In this document: piece after piece, positions 9,230-16,645 of the stretch
Position numbering within the stretch: position 1 is the first letter of the stretch
Layout of the letters: every line of letters begins with the position of its first letter
Source: UBA5336 sp964415675
Lineage (GTDB): Bacteria; Pseudomonadota; Alphaproteobacteria; Caulobacterales; Hyphomonadaceae
Reading direction: 5' to 3'
Length of the DNA stretch: 64,000 nt
Assembly: GCA_964415675.1 (NCBI GenBank)
Contig: CAYQBG010000002.1
Location: 186,001-250,000, forward strand
The notes under the pieces: generated by a model
Database searches by the model: none
Seen by the model: only the letters and a program-made list of their open reading frames with translations
What the model was told of the DNA's origin: nothing
Translations under genes and position numbers: made by a program

Positions 9230-10105
9230 CTAGACGCCTTCGGTTTTCGTTTTCTGCTGCCGTTCGAACTCGACGGGTGACAGCATCCCGTTCCTCGTGT
9301 GCTTGCGCCTCGGATTGTAGAACATCTCGATATAGTCGAACACGTCCTGGCGGGCGTCTTCGCGGGTCTTGTAGGTCCGTCTCCTGATCCGCTCTCGCTT
9401 GAGCAGGTTGAAGAAGCTCTCAGCGACGGCGTTGTCGTGGCAGTTTCCCCGCCGGCTCATCGAGTGTTCGAGATCGTGGGCCCTTAGAAAGGACGCCCAA
9501 TCCATGCTGGTAAACTGGGAACCCTGGTCCGAATGCACCAGCACCTTCCCCTTCGGCTTCCGCCGCCAGACAGCCATCAACAGGGCCTGCAGGACAAGAT
9601 CCGTCGTCTGACGGCTTTGTAGAGACCAGCCGATGACGCGCCGGGAGTAAAGATCGATCACGACCGCTAGATAGGCGAAGCCCTCCTGGGTCCGGACATA
9701 AGTGATATCTGTGACCCAGGCCCGGTCCGGCGCATCCATATCGAACCGCCGGTCCAGCGTGTTGTCGACGACCGTCGATGGCTTGCCGCCATATTGGCCG
9801 GGTCGGCGTTTATAGCCGATCTGGGCTTTGATCCCTGCGAGCCTGGCGAGACGCGCGACACGGTTCGGGCAACAGGTCTCACCCTGATCCAGCAGGTCAT
9901 CGTGCAGCTTGCGATAGCCATAGACCTTGCCGCTATCGGTCCAGGCCTTCCGGATGAGCTCAGTCTGTCGGGCGTCTTCCATCGCCCGCTTGCTCAGCGG
10001 GGCCTTCAGCCAGGCATAGAAGCCGCTCGGATGGATGCGCAGGCAGCAGCACATCGCCCGCACCGAGAACAACAGGCGATGTTCGGCGACGAACGCGTAC
10101 TTCAT
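9230..10105 (-). CDS. IS3-family transposase OrfB (DDE integrase core)
   Basis: A protein of 291 residues with an HTH_21-like N-terminus (YGYRKLHDDL) and an rve integrase core. The DDE residues are visible: the first Asp in WVTDITYV, the second in VHSDQGSQFTS, and the Glu in HDNAVAESFFNLLKRE. It catalyses strand transfer for the element. The ATG overlaps the orfA stop (ATGA). Functional transposase is more likely the OrfAB fusion made by frameshifting in orfA, so this frame alone may act as an OrfB modulator. Length and motifs are complete. Confidence 0.93.
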   Translation of the reverse strand: MKYAFVAEHRLLFSVRAMCCCLRIHPSGFYAWLKAPLSKRAMEDARQTELIRKAWTDSGKVYGYRKLHDDLLDQGETCCPNRVARLARLAGIKAQIGYKRRPGQYGGKPSTVVDNTLDRRFDMDAPDRAWVTDITYVRTQEGFAYLAVVIDLYSRRVIGWSLQSRQTTDLVLQALLMAVWRRKPKGKVLVHSDQGSQFTSMDWASFLRAHDLEHSMSRRGNCHDNAVAESFFNLLKRERIRRRTYKTREDARQDVFDYIEMFYNPRRKHTRNGMLSPVEFERQQKTKTEGV

Positions 10106-10371
10106 TTTGCATCCTTGGCGAAGTACGCGGTGGCCTTTTTTAAGATGTCGCGCTCCTCGGTGACCCGCGCCAGTTCTCGCTTCAGCTGCCGGATCTCAGC
10201 GTCCTTGTCGTCGCTCGCAGCAGGCGCTGCGAACTTCTTCTTCCACTCGTACAGAGAATACGCGCTCACCCCGAGCCGCGCCGCGACCTCCGCGACCGGG
10301 TAGCCCCGCTCGGTGATCTGGGTCACCGCATCCCGCTTGAACTCATCACTGAACTTGCCCTTACCCATCAT
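10102..10371 (-). CDS. IS3-family transposase OrfA (HTH protein)
   Basis: A protein of 89 residues with an N-terminal helix-turn-helix (FSDEFKRDAV, then VAEVAARLGVSAYSLYEWKKKF). A C-terminal leucine-zipper-like helix (IRQLKRELARVTEERDILKKA) is typical of IS3 OrfA. It binds the terminal repeats. Two tandem ATGs are possible starts at 10371 and 10368. The AAGGAGG box is better spaced for the second. The slippery heptamer lies in the last third of the gene. Confidence 0.92.
   Translation of the reverse strand: MMGKGKFSDEFKRDAVTQITERGYPVAEVAARLGVSAYSLYEWKKKFAAPAASDDKDAEIRQLKRELARVTEERDILKKATAYFAKDAK
10135..10141 (-). promoter_or_regulatory. Programmed -1 frameshift site of the IS (A AAA AAG)
   Basis: On the minus strand the orfA codons read TTA AAA AAG GCC, so the heptamer AAAAAAG is in the correct phase for tandem -1 slippage. 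After slippage the frame runs without a stop into the orfB frame (through ATG AAG TAC). This would make the OrfAB fusion transposase. The site class is established for IS3 elements; activity here is inferred. Confidence 0.75.
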
Positions 10372-10427
10372 GGCCTCCTTGCCTCAAAATTAGGGAAGAA
10401 GGCGTCTACGAATCTAGGGGCTATTCA

Positions 10428-10430
10428 GAC
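10428..10430. repeat. IS target-site duplication, right copy (GAC)
   Basis: GAC immediately follows the right terminal CTATTCA of the IS and matches the left flank at 9209-9211. Confidence 0.75.
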
Positions 10431-10480
10431 CATCCTGGGTTCAAGTGCTAATCAGTCGATCACATAGACCAAGTCTTTCC

Positions 10481-11686
10481 TCATTTGATCCATCCTAGGT
10501 AGTCGGCCCAATCCTCCATCAGCCGCCTGCGCTTTTCCAGCGCGTCACCACGGCGGTATCGGCGTTCAGCGTCGTTGCCGATACGGTGAGCTAGCGCCAG
10601 TTCGGCGGTTTCACGGGCGTGGTTCGTGGCCTCGCCCGCCCAGTCCCGAAAGCTGGAGCGGAAACCATGGGCCGTTACGCCGTCTCGCTTCATGCGCTGG
10701 AAGAGCGCACGGTAAACCGCATCGCTGTATGGTTTTTGCGGATCGGAATGAAAGAACAGGAGATCGGTCGGCTGAGGGGCGATGCTATCCCGCCTCTGCT
10801 TGAGAAGAACAAGCGCCGCTTCGCTTAGGGGGACGCGATGTTCGCGCCGCATCTTCATCCGCTCAGCTGGAACGACCCAGAGGCGATCGCGCCAATCGAT
10901 TTCTTCCCATCGCGCTTTTCGCACTTCTCCGGACCGCGCGGCTGTGAGGATCGTGAACTCGAGCGCGCGGGCTGAGGTCCCCGGTCGCTGCCTGAGGTCA
11001 GCCATGAAGTTTGGCACTTCGCTCCAATCAAGGGCTGGGTGGTTGATGATGGTGTGAACCCGCGACGGCTTGGGAAGAAGGCTATCGAGATGACCGCGCC
11101 AGACGGCAGGGTTCGGCGGCTCGCGGTGACCGCGCACAATGGCCCATGAGAGAATGCTCTCGATCCGTCCTCGCAGGCGGCTCGCAGTCTCCGTCTTAGT
11201 GTACCAGATTGGCTCCAGGATCTGCATGACCTCTGACACGCCAACGTCAGCCACATCCACCGCGCCGACAATGGGATAAGCATAGGTCGAGAGTGTGTTG
11301 CGCCATTGTTGTCGATGCTTCGGGTTCGCCCAGCCGCGCTCATGGCTTGCGATATACAGCTCGGCACACCTCGAGAACGTCATCGCCTTGGCGGCTTCAG
11401 CGCGAAGCGCAGCTTGCACCTCGCGCTTCTCGCGGATCGGGTCAATGCCCTTCAAAGCTTTGGAGCGCACATCCAGCGCGGCAGCCCGCGCGTCCGCGAG
11501 GCCAAGCTCAGGAAATGTGCCGAGGCCCATCTCCCGTTGTTTTCCAGCGATCGAAAACCGAACAAGCCACGACTTTCTGATCGACCCGGTCCTGCCCTGG
11601 GTGACCTGAAGGATCAGACCTTTGCCGTCAGGATACTTACCGGGCTCGGCTAGTTTCTGCGCGCGCAGCGCCGTGAGTTGACCCAT
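10481..11686 (-). CDS. P4-type tyrosine integrase (DUF4102 N-terminus)
   Basis: A protein of 401 residues from the ATG at 11686 (MGQLTALRAQKL). An in-frame extension upstream to 11818 has no family-like sequence. It has an arm-binding DUF4102 domain (KYPDGKGLILQV, LGTFPELGLADAR), a SAM-like core-binding domain, then the catalytic domain. Arg is in AARSGEVR (about 250), HGFR at about 339, His in LAHR (about 364) and the nucleophilic Tyr in RRYRRGD (about 374). It catalyses site-specific integration and excision, usually at a tRNA 3' end. The gene reads away from a tRNA-Ser-like fragment at 11910-11923. All catalytic residues are present, so it may be active. Confidence 0.93.
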   Translation of the reverse strand: MGQLTALRAQKLAEPGKYPDGKGLILQVTQGRTGSIRKSWLVRFSIAGKQREMGLGTFPELGLADARAAALDVRSKALKGIDPIREKREVQAALRAEAAKAMTFSRCAELYIASHERGWANPKHRQQWRNTLSTYAYPIVGAVDVADVGVSEVMQILEPIWYTKTETASRLRGRIESILSWAIVRGHREPPNPAVWRGHLDSLLPKPSRVHTIINHPALDWSEVPNFMADLRQRPGTSARALEFTILTAARSGEVRKARWEEIDWRDRLWVVPAERMKMRREHRVPLSEAALVLLKQRRDSIAPQPTDLLFFHSDPQKPYSDAVYRALFQRMKRDGVTAHGFRSSFRDWAGEATNHARETAELALAHRIGNDAERRYRRGDALEKRRRLMEDWADYLGWIK

Positions 11687-12242
11687 GATCGAACCCCCAC
11701 TTCTAACTTCTCCGCCTAACGAATACGCCCTCTCTACCCATTTTTCTACCCCTAGATTGATCGGCGATTGCGTGGAACAAGGATCAACAACGCAGAACCC
11801 GCCTGAACGAGCAGACACCGATTAGACATTGAAACTATTGCGCTTTATTTCAGGAAATCGAATGGTGCGCAACCTGACGAAACGGCTCAAAACCATAAAG
11901 GTTAGCGGACTGTCTCTCCGCCATAATCACTGTTGCGAACCCGTTCCGGCCGTCCATGGGGCGGCAAATTTCTCCTGTTTTCAAAGGGGTTTGCCGGATA
12001 CGAGCGAACCGCGCCGATTTCGGTTCGGTCGGAATTTTCCTCGCGTTGCAATTGGCCTGACTCACAACCCCGCCAGAACTGTGCGGCCTGTTTCCATTGC
12101 TGTAGAGTGAAACAGAGACCAAAGATGCAGGAGGCGTAGCCGATGGGTGCGCTGGACGGCGCGTATCGGTGGCGGATCAATTGGCGCAGGGCTCAGCGAA
12201 GCCATTGATGACAAACGCACATCGCGTCTCTAGCCTGGCGGC
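11687..12242. other. Gene-free stretch upstream of integrase, probable att region
   Basis: These 556 bases lie between the integrase start and the DUF3883 gene. No convincing gene is present; short frames on both strands overlap one another and lack family features. It includes the tRNA-Ser-like 3' fragment (11910-11923). It also has an inverted repeat CGAACCG / CGGTTCG at 12005-12027 followed by a T-containing stretch. It is the likely right edge of the mobile element and must contain the integrase promoter. Confidence 0.5.
11910..11923 (+). repeat. Possible attachment site: tRNA-Ser 3'-end fragment
   Basis: The sequence CTGTCTCTCCGCCA matches the usual 3' end of a bacterial tRNA-Ser: the T-arm edge, a TCTCTCC acceptor strand, discriminator G and CCA. 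No tRNA body precedes it. P4-type integrases target tRNA 3' ends and leave such a fragment at the far end of the element. With this orientation the intact tRNA-Ser would lie left of the window, pointing right. The match is short, so chance remains possible. Confidence 0.45.
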
Positions 12243-13079
12243 ATGGCGAGTGGCCCCTGGAAGGATGATGAAAACGACCTGATCGTTGCGGATTACTTCG
12301 CGATGCTGGCCGATGACATCGCGGGGCGCCGCTACAGCAAGGCCGAACATCGCCGCGCACTCCTGACGCGACTGAACGACCGGTCGGAGGGATCGGTCGA
12401 GTTCAAGCACCAGAACATCAGCGCGGTTCTCAAGGGCCTCGGCGAAGACTGGATCCCCGGCTACAAACCCGCCTTCAATTTCCAGATGACGCTGATCGAC
12501 GCAGTGGCGCGGTGGCTTGCCCTGAACCCCGCCTGGCTCGGACGATTGCCAGGCATGCGCCCTGCGCAGGGCATGCGCGAGGCGGCGCAGATCTGGATCG
12601 GTCCTCCGCCCACACTCTCCAACCAGCCTCCACCGCAAGAGCTCGACCAGATGTTGCACATCGCGAGGAAGTTCGATGTGGCAGGCCGGGACGAGCGCAA
12701 TCGCGCCCTCGGCCGCGCGGGTGAGGAGCGCGTCCTGGCGCATGAGCATGCTACTCTGAAGGCTGCGGGGCGCGATGACCTCGCGCGAAAGGTCCGCTGG
12801 GTCTCAGAAGAAGACGGCGACGGCGCAGGCTACGACATCGCCAGCTATGCGCCCGATGGCCGGCCGCGCCTGATCGAGGTGAAGACGACGAACGGCTGGG
12901 AGCGCACGCCTTTCCACATCACGCGGAACGAGCTTGCCGTCGCCGACGAACGGCGCGCGGAATGGTGCCTGTTCCGGATGTGGAACTTCTCGCGCGAGCC
13001 GAAGGCGTTCGAGCTCTACCCGCCGCTCGATGCGCATGTCTCGCTGACGCCGACGTCGTTTCAGGCCAGCTTTCACTGA
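12243..13079 (+). CDS. DUF3883 (NO VEIN) domain protein
   Basis: A protein of 278 residues. The N-terminal region (WKDDENDLIVADYFAML, RYSKAEHRRAL, then VEFKHQNISAVLKGLG) is a module often seen on nuclease-like or accessory proteins. The C-terminal half (about 165-270) carries the DUF3883 signature: GRAGEERV, then DGAGYDI, LIEVKTTNG and FHITRNELAVA. The E-V-K arrangement resembles PD-(D/E)XK nuclease cores. DUF3883 proteins are frequent in restriction and defence islands, but the substrate is unknown. It stands alone next to the integrase side and a recombinase scar, so it is accessory DNA. An orphan restriction-like nuclease is the best guess. Confidence 0.75.
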   Translation: MASGPWKDDENDLIVADYFAMLADDIAGRRYSKAEHRRALLTRLNDRSEGSVEFKHQNISAVLKGLGEDWIPGYKPAFNFQMTLIDAVARWLALNPAWLGRLPGMRPAQGMREAAQIWIGPPPTLSNQPPPQELDQMLHIARKFDVAGRDERNRALGRAGEERVLAHEHATLKAAGRDDLARKVRWVSEEDGDGAGYDIASYAPDGRPRLIEVKTTNGWERTPFHITRNELAVADERRAEWCLFRMWNFSREPKAFELYPPLDAHVSLTPTSFQASFH

Positions 13080-13390
13080 AGGTCATCAACCACCCGCTTC
13101 GGCTGCTCGTCCCACGGGAGTGAGGCGACGAAGCACAAGTCGTAGAGGCTGATCGCGCAGGGCTCGCGGCGCACGACGAGGCGCTCGAGAACCTTGGGCG
13201 CCAGCCATGCGAGGCGCAGGAGGCGGCTGACATAGCGGTCGGAGAGGCCCTCGTCGGCGGCGAGATCGGCGATGGTGGTGACCCCGCCGCGCTCCAAGCG
13301 CTGCCGCCACGCCCACGCCCGGCCAATGGCGCGCAGCACGCTGGGTCCTGTCCCGGCGGCGGTTCCAACGTCTCGGTGTCCTTCGGCGCC
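13073..13390 (-). pseudogene. Serine recombinase C-terminal remnant with frameshift
   Basis: On the minus strand the frame ending at 13073 gives LRAIGRAWAWRQRLERGG, then IADLAADEGLSDRYVSRLLRLAWLAP and WDEQPKR. This matches the C-terminal helical domain of large serine recombinases (resolvase/invertase type). The family's preceding residues (ETLEPPPGQDPA) occur just upstream but in another phase near 13343, so there is a frameshift. No catalytic domain is present. It overlaps the end of the DUF3883 gene by 7 bases. It is a dead relic of a mobile element. Confidence 0.65.
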
Positions 13391-13537
13391 AGGATGCGCG
13401 GCGGGCCACCGCGTTCACGATCAGCTCATTGATGAAATTGGTATAACCGTCATTCAACTGGCGCAGCGGTTCCCCGCTCATCGAACCGGATGTGTCGAGC
13501 AGGAGGATGCAGGGACATCGCAGACCAAATCGCACTA
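13391..13537 (-). pseudogene. vWA-domain protein N-terminal fragment (TerY-like)
   Basis: The minus-strand sequence gives CPCILLLDTSGSMSGEPLRQ, then LNDGYTNFINELIVNAVARR. This is the first strand and MIDAS motif (DxSxS) of a von Willebrand A domain as in TerY-type proteins. The frame then runs directly into DNA derived from a serine recombinase, so the rest of the domain is deleted. vWA/TerY proteins occur in tellurite-resistance and phage-defence gene sets. This is the trace of a lost system, not a working gene. Confidence 0.6.
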
Positions 13538-13570
13538 TATACTGAACGCATATGCGTAACTTATTCTGTC

Positions 13571-14155
13571 ATGCACCGACTGCCCATCGCTTTCACCGCC
13601 ATACTGATTTATGCTGGTGCGAAGATGACCTCCCCTGCCATGCCTGAAGAACCTGCCGAAATACCATTGGTGTCTTTCCAGTCCCCGTCAGAGCCGGAAG
13701 CCTGGCGCACAGTGAATGATGATGTCATGGGAGGGCGTTCTTCGGGCGGCAGCCTTGTCGCGGATGGCCAGCTCATCTTTTCCGGGCTGATCAATACCAG
13801 GGGTGGCGGGTTCTCATCGGTGCGCCGCGCCATGACGCCCGGTGCGCTGGAGGACGCCGAAGCGATTGTTCTTTCACTAAAGCCCGACGGGCGCAGCTAT
13901 CGCCTGATCGCGCGCACGAATGCGCGCTTCCTGGGTCGCCCTGTTTCTTACCAGGCGCCGGTTCCGCAGGGCCGGGCAGGGGAATGGTCGACGGTGCGCG
14001 TGCCCGTCAGCGAATTCAGCCCAAGCGTTTTCGGGCGCCGGGTTCCCGCCAGCCGGTTCTCGCCCGCGGAGGTGAGTGAACTTGGCTTCATCATTGCCGA
14101 CAAGCGCGATGGCGAGTTCACGCTTCAGGTCAGGTCGATCGGCGTGGCCCGTTAG
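13571..14155 (+). CDS. CIA30-family protein, secreted or periplasmic
   Basis: A protein of 194 residues from the ATG at 13571. The frame is open further upstream, but that part comes from the scar region. A short hydrophobic N-terminus (about 5-17) could be a signal or anchor. The body has WRTVNDDVMGGRSSG, then FSGLINTRGGGFSSVR, YRLIARTN and VPVSEFSP. These are hallmarks of the CIA30/NDUFAF1 family, a galactose-binding-like fold linked in mitochondria to complex I assembly. Bacterial members are widespread with unclear roles. It marks the return to core-like sequence after the accessory region. Confidence 0.8.
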   Translation: MHRLPIAFTAILIYAGAKMTSPAMPEEPAEIPLVSFQSPSEPEAWRTVNDDVMGGRSSGGSLVADGQLIFSGLINTRGGGFSSVRRAMTPGALEDAEAIVLSLKPDGRSYRLIARTNARFLGRPVSYQAPVPQGRAGEWSTVRVPVSEFSPSVFGRRVPASRFSPAEVSELGFIIADKRDGEFTLQVRSIGVAR

Positions 14156-14444
14156 GGCTCAACCTGGCCCTGCGATCAAAGTGACAAGCGGCAAGATCCT
14201 TCGGTCCGTCGTCACCCTGCATGACCGATTTTGGCCCGTTTTGTCATTGAGTCTCCTCAAGGTCCGCATCCATGGCCTTGAGCAGGGACCCTGATCGTCG
14301 TTTTGACATTCTGCAAGAGCAATGAGCTTGCCTTGGGAGGCTGCGGACCTGCGCTTCGCATCGTCCGGGAATGCGGGTATAAGGCACAATGCCTCTTCCG
14401 GGGAATTCCCGTCATGCGCTGAAGGACGATCCCCGGCCCGATAC
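14156..14444. other. Intergenic region with nested inverted repeats
   Basis: 289 bases lie between CIA30 and the DUF427 gene. No supportable gene is seen. Between about 14350 and 14432 there are nested palindromic pieces: ATCGTCC with GGACGAT, GGCACAATGCC, and GGGAATTCCC. This looks like a REP-type element or a decayed insertion end. Confidence 0.4.
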
Positions 14445-14939
14445 CTACCAGCCCCAGCTTCCCGGTCCGCCCTTGAACGGCCCGGTCACTTGGCGCGTCA
14501 CCCAGCCGCCGTAAAAGCCGCCCGGCTGCGGCTCGGCGCGTTCGCCATTGACCAGACAGGCCTCCATGAGTCCCGGATAGAAGGCGATATAGCCGCGCAG
14601 GATCTCGAATTTGGGCGTCGGCGTGGAATATGTCCAGGCCGCATTGGCCGCGCTGTGCCCATCGACAAGAAGATCGAAATAACGCGCCTCGCCCTTCCAT
14701 TCGCAATGGCTGCGATGCCCGCCCGGTTGAAGCCGTTCGGTCGCCACGTCATCGGGCGGGAAGTAATAGGTCGGCGGATGGCTGGTTTCGAGCGTGCGCA
14801 CACCGCGCGCGGTCTCGGCGATGACCCGGCCAGCAAATCTGACGCTGAGTGTAGCCCCGGTTGGCTCGGCAATTGCCGGGCGCGGATAGTCCCAGACGCT
14901 TTCCTGTCCGGGGCCGGGGGCAATCGGCTTTGGTGTCAT
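14445..14939 (-). CDS. DUF427 domain protein
   Basis: A protein of 164 residues from the ATG at 14939. The longer frame to 15110 has no family-like sequence. The DUF427 fold is recognised by VWDYPRPAI, then ARGVRTLETSHPPTYYFPPDDV, CEWKGEARYFDL, NAAWTYSTP, GYIAFYPG and a C-terminal GGFYGGWVT. Members are small cytosolic beta proteins common in bacteria and fungi; no reaction is firmly known. It stands alone between two gene-poor stretches. Confidence 0.85.
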   Translation of the reverse strand: MTPKPIAPGPGQESVWDYPRPAIAEPTGATLSVRFAGRVIAETARGVRTLETSHPPTYYFPPDDVATERLQPGGHRSHCEWKGEARYFDLLVDGHSAANAAWTYSTPTPKFEILRGYIAFYPGLMEACLVNGERAEPQPGGFYGGWVTRQVTGPFKGGPGSWGW

Positions 14940-15233
14940 GATCAGGACCTTTCGCTGGATCGGAGTGTGGCACGCTCGGGCCAGAGACATTCCACCTGTA
15001 CGGCCCAACCCGCCGCGACTTACGCAGGCACCGCATCGTGCCTTGCCGCAGACCATCTCCACCATGGCATCGAGTGCCAGCTGATGGAACTCAACTCGCG
15101 TACATCCCATGCGGCGTAACCGGCCGGTTTTCGACCGATAGTGAGCGAACGGTCACGAATTCTTGAGACCAAGTATACAAGAAAAGCCCATAACTTTGAG
15201 GGTCTTGCGTGGATTTCAGCGGACAGTGGCGAA
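14940..15233. other. Gene-free stretch between DUF427 gene and tRNA
   Basis: 294 bases without a gene that can be supported. The left part holds the DUF427 promoter region and the right part is the tRNA 3' flank. No repeat, terminator with a clear U-tract or RNA motif was seen. Confidence 0.4.
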
Positions 15234-15310
15234 TGGTGGTTCGGGGGAGACTTGAACTCCCGACCTCACGATTATGAGTCGTGCGCTCTAACCAGCTGAG
15301 CTACCGAACC
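15234..15310 (-). tRNA. tRNA-Met (anticodon CAT), elongator type likely
   Basis: On the minus strand the 77-nt sequence starts GGTTCGGTAGCTCAGCTGG, pairs its acceptor with CCGAACC, and ends with an encoded CCA. The anticodon stem ACGA/TCGT closes a CTCATAA loop, giving CAT. D-arm (AGCTCAGCTGGTTAGAGC) and T-arm (GGGAGTTCAAGTCTCCC) are complete. The paired first base argues against initiator tRNA. A CAT tRNA could also be tRNA-Ile2 (lysidine-modified), which cannot be ruled out by eye. Confidence 0.93.
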
Positions 15311-15386
15311 CCTGCCGGGCCTTGAAGAAACGCCGAAAAACGGCGAACGCGGTGGATACACGCACCGCCCGCCGCTCGCAAGCGTT

Positions 15387-16517
15387 TCAGTCTGCGATTT
15401 CTGCAACATGGTCTGCGATGGCCATCGACGATGTCAGGCCCGGGCTCTCGATCCCGAAAAGATTGACCAGTCCCGGCATCCCATGAACGCTCTGTCCCTC
15501 AATCCGAAAATCGCCTGACGGTTCGCCGGGGCGGACAAGTTTCGGGCGGATGCCGGAATAGTCGGGGCTGAGCTGGTCTGCGCGAATCTCCGGCCAGTAG
15601 CGCCGTGCCGCGTCGAGAAAATGGCTCGCCCGGCCCGGATCGACGCGATAGTCGAAAGGCGGCCCGGCCCCGTCCGCCAGCCATTCCGCGTCCGGACCGA
15701 GACGCCCGCGGCCTGACAGGTCCACCGTGAGATGCAGGCCGAGAGAAGCCGTTCCCGGCATCGGATAGATCAGGCGTGAAAAAGGTGTGCGCCCGGAGAC
15801 GGAAAAATAGCTGCCCTTAACGAAATAAGTGTCTGGCAGCGCCGTCTGATGCGGGCCCCTTATGCCTCGGGCGACGTCAACGGCCCGGTGTCCGGCGCAA
15901 TTGATGACTGTGCGTGCCAGCAGCTCGGCCGGCATATTGCCACCAGTGCGAAGGCGGATCCGACCCGCTTCGGCCTCACCCGATATCACATGCGTGCCGA
16001 GCACGAGATTGCTGCCGGCGTCTTCGACATCGCCGAGCAGGGCCAGCATATAAGCGTGACTGTCGAAAATACCTGAGACCGGCGAGTGCAGGGCGGCGCG
16101 CACATCGGCGCTGAGTGCGGGTTCCATTGCCCGCGCCGCCGCGCCGTCGATCAGCTCCAGTTTCTCAACCCCGTTATGTTCCGCGCGCGCCTTGAGGTCG
16201 GCGAGGTGTTCGGCTTCGGCATCGCGCGTAGCGACCACCAGTTTGCCACAAGGCTTGTGGGCAATGCCACGCTCGCCAAGATATTCATACAAAGTCCGGC
16301 GCCCTGTCACACAGAACTGCGCCTTCAGCGAGCCTTCGGCATAATAGAGCCCTGCATGGATGACTTCGGAGTTTCGCGCGGAAGTATGGGTGCCGAAAGC
16401 GGTTTCAGCCTCCAGAATTACAGTTTCGCGCCCAGACAGTGCAAGCGCCCTTGCGCAGGCAAGGCCAACAACCCCCGCACCGATCACCACACAGTCAATT
16501 TCGAACGTCTCGTTCAT
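15387..16517 (-). CDS. FAD-dependent oxidoreductase, L-2-hydroxyglutarate oxidase-like
   Basis: A protein of 376 residues of the DAO family. The N-terminal Rossmann motif is VVIGAGVVGLACARAL (about 10-25) with an acidic residue after the second strand (ILEAE). Then come TSARNSEVIHAGLYY, characteristic of LhgO/L2HGDH-like enzymes, HKPCGKLVVAT, and a C-terminal FGIESPGLTSSMAIA. It would oxidise a 2-hydroxy acid such as L-2-hydroxyglutarate using FAD and pass electrons to a quinone. It lies alone on the minus strand between the tRNA and the lpoA gene. Exact substrate is inferred from similarity. Confidence 0.82.
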   Translation of the reverse strand: MNETFEIDCVVIGAGVVGLACARALALSGRETVILEAETAFGTHTSARNSEVIHAGLYYAEGSLKAQFCVTGRRTLYEYLGERGIAHKPCGKLVVATRDAEAEHLADLKARAEHNGVEKLELIDGAAARAMEPALSADVRAALHSPVSGIFDSHAYMLALLGDVEDAGSNLVLGTHVISGEAEAGRIRLRTGGNMPAELLARTVINCAGHRAVDVARGIRGPHQTALPDTYFVKGSYFSVSGRTPFSRLIYPMPGTASLGLHLTVDLSGRGRLGPDAEWLADGAGPPFDYRVDPGRASHFLDAARRYWPEIRADQLSPDYSGIRPKLVRPGEPSGDFRIEGQSVHGMPGLVNLFGIESPGLTSSMAIADHVAEIAD

Positions 16518-16645
16518 GAGATCCAGACTTATGCCACAATATGGCTGAGGACAGCACGATTGTCCCGACTTGCCCTGATGGTCGGTGGAAAGCGAGGCTG
16601 ATCCACCCGTACGGCTTTGCCGATCAAGCCAGCGACCAGACTGGC

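Larger units (their letters stand above)
9212..10427 (-). mobile_element. IS3-family insertion sequence, complete, 1216 bp
   Basis: Terminal inverted repeats are visible. Both ends read TGAATAGCCCC inward and share TAGACGCCTTC further in (left 9212-9242, right 10397-10427 on the opposite strand), with an unmatched 8-base block between. The element is flanked by a 3-bp direct repeat, GAC, at 9209-9211 and 10428-10430, which fits the 3-4 bp duplication typical of the IS3 family. It contains overlapping orfA and orfB in two phases with a -1 slippery site. Nothing inside looks broken, so it is probably transposition-competent. It sits between the defence gene and the integrase and interrupts no visible gene. 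Confidence 0.93.

Noticed and set aside
10431..10460. GGGTTCAAGTGC resembling a tRNA T-arm right of the IS
   Set aside because: No acceptor stem, anticodon arm or CCA end can be built around it.
11850..12180. Several short frames on both strands in the att region
   Set aside because: They overlap each other, lack ribosome-binding sites and show no family features.
14322..15119. Plus-strand frame of 265 residues across the DUF427 gene
   Set aside because: Antisense to the well-supported DUF427 protein, and composition is typical of a shadow frame.
15234..15310. tRNA-Met as integration target of the P4-type integrase
   Set aside because: The gene is intact, over 3 kb from the integrase, and no duplicated 3' end is found near the element.
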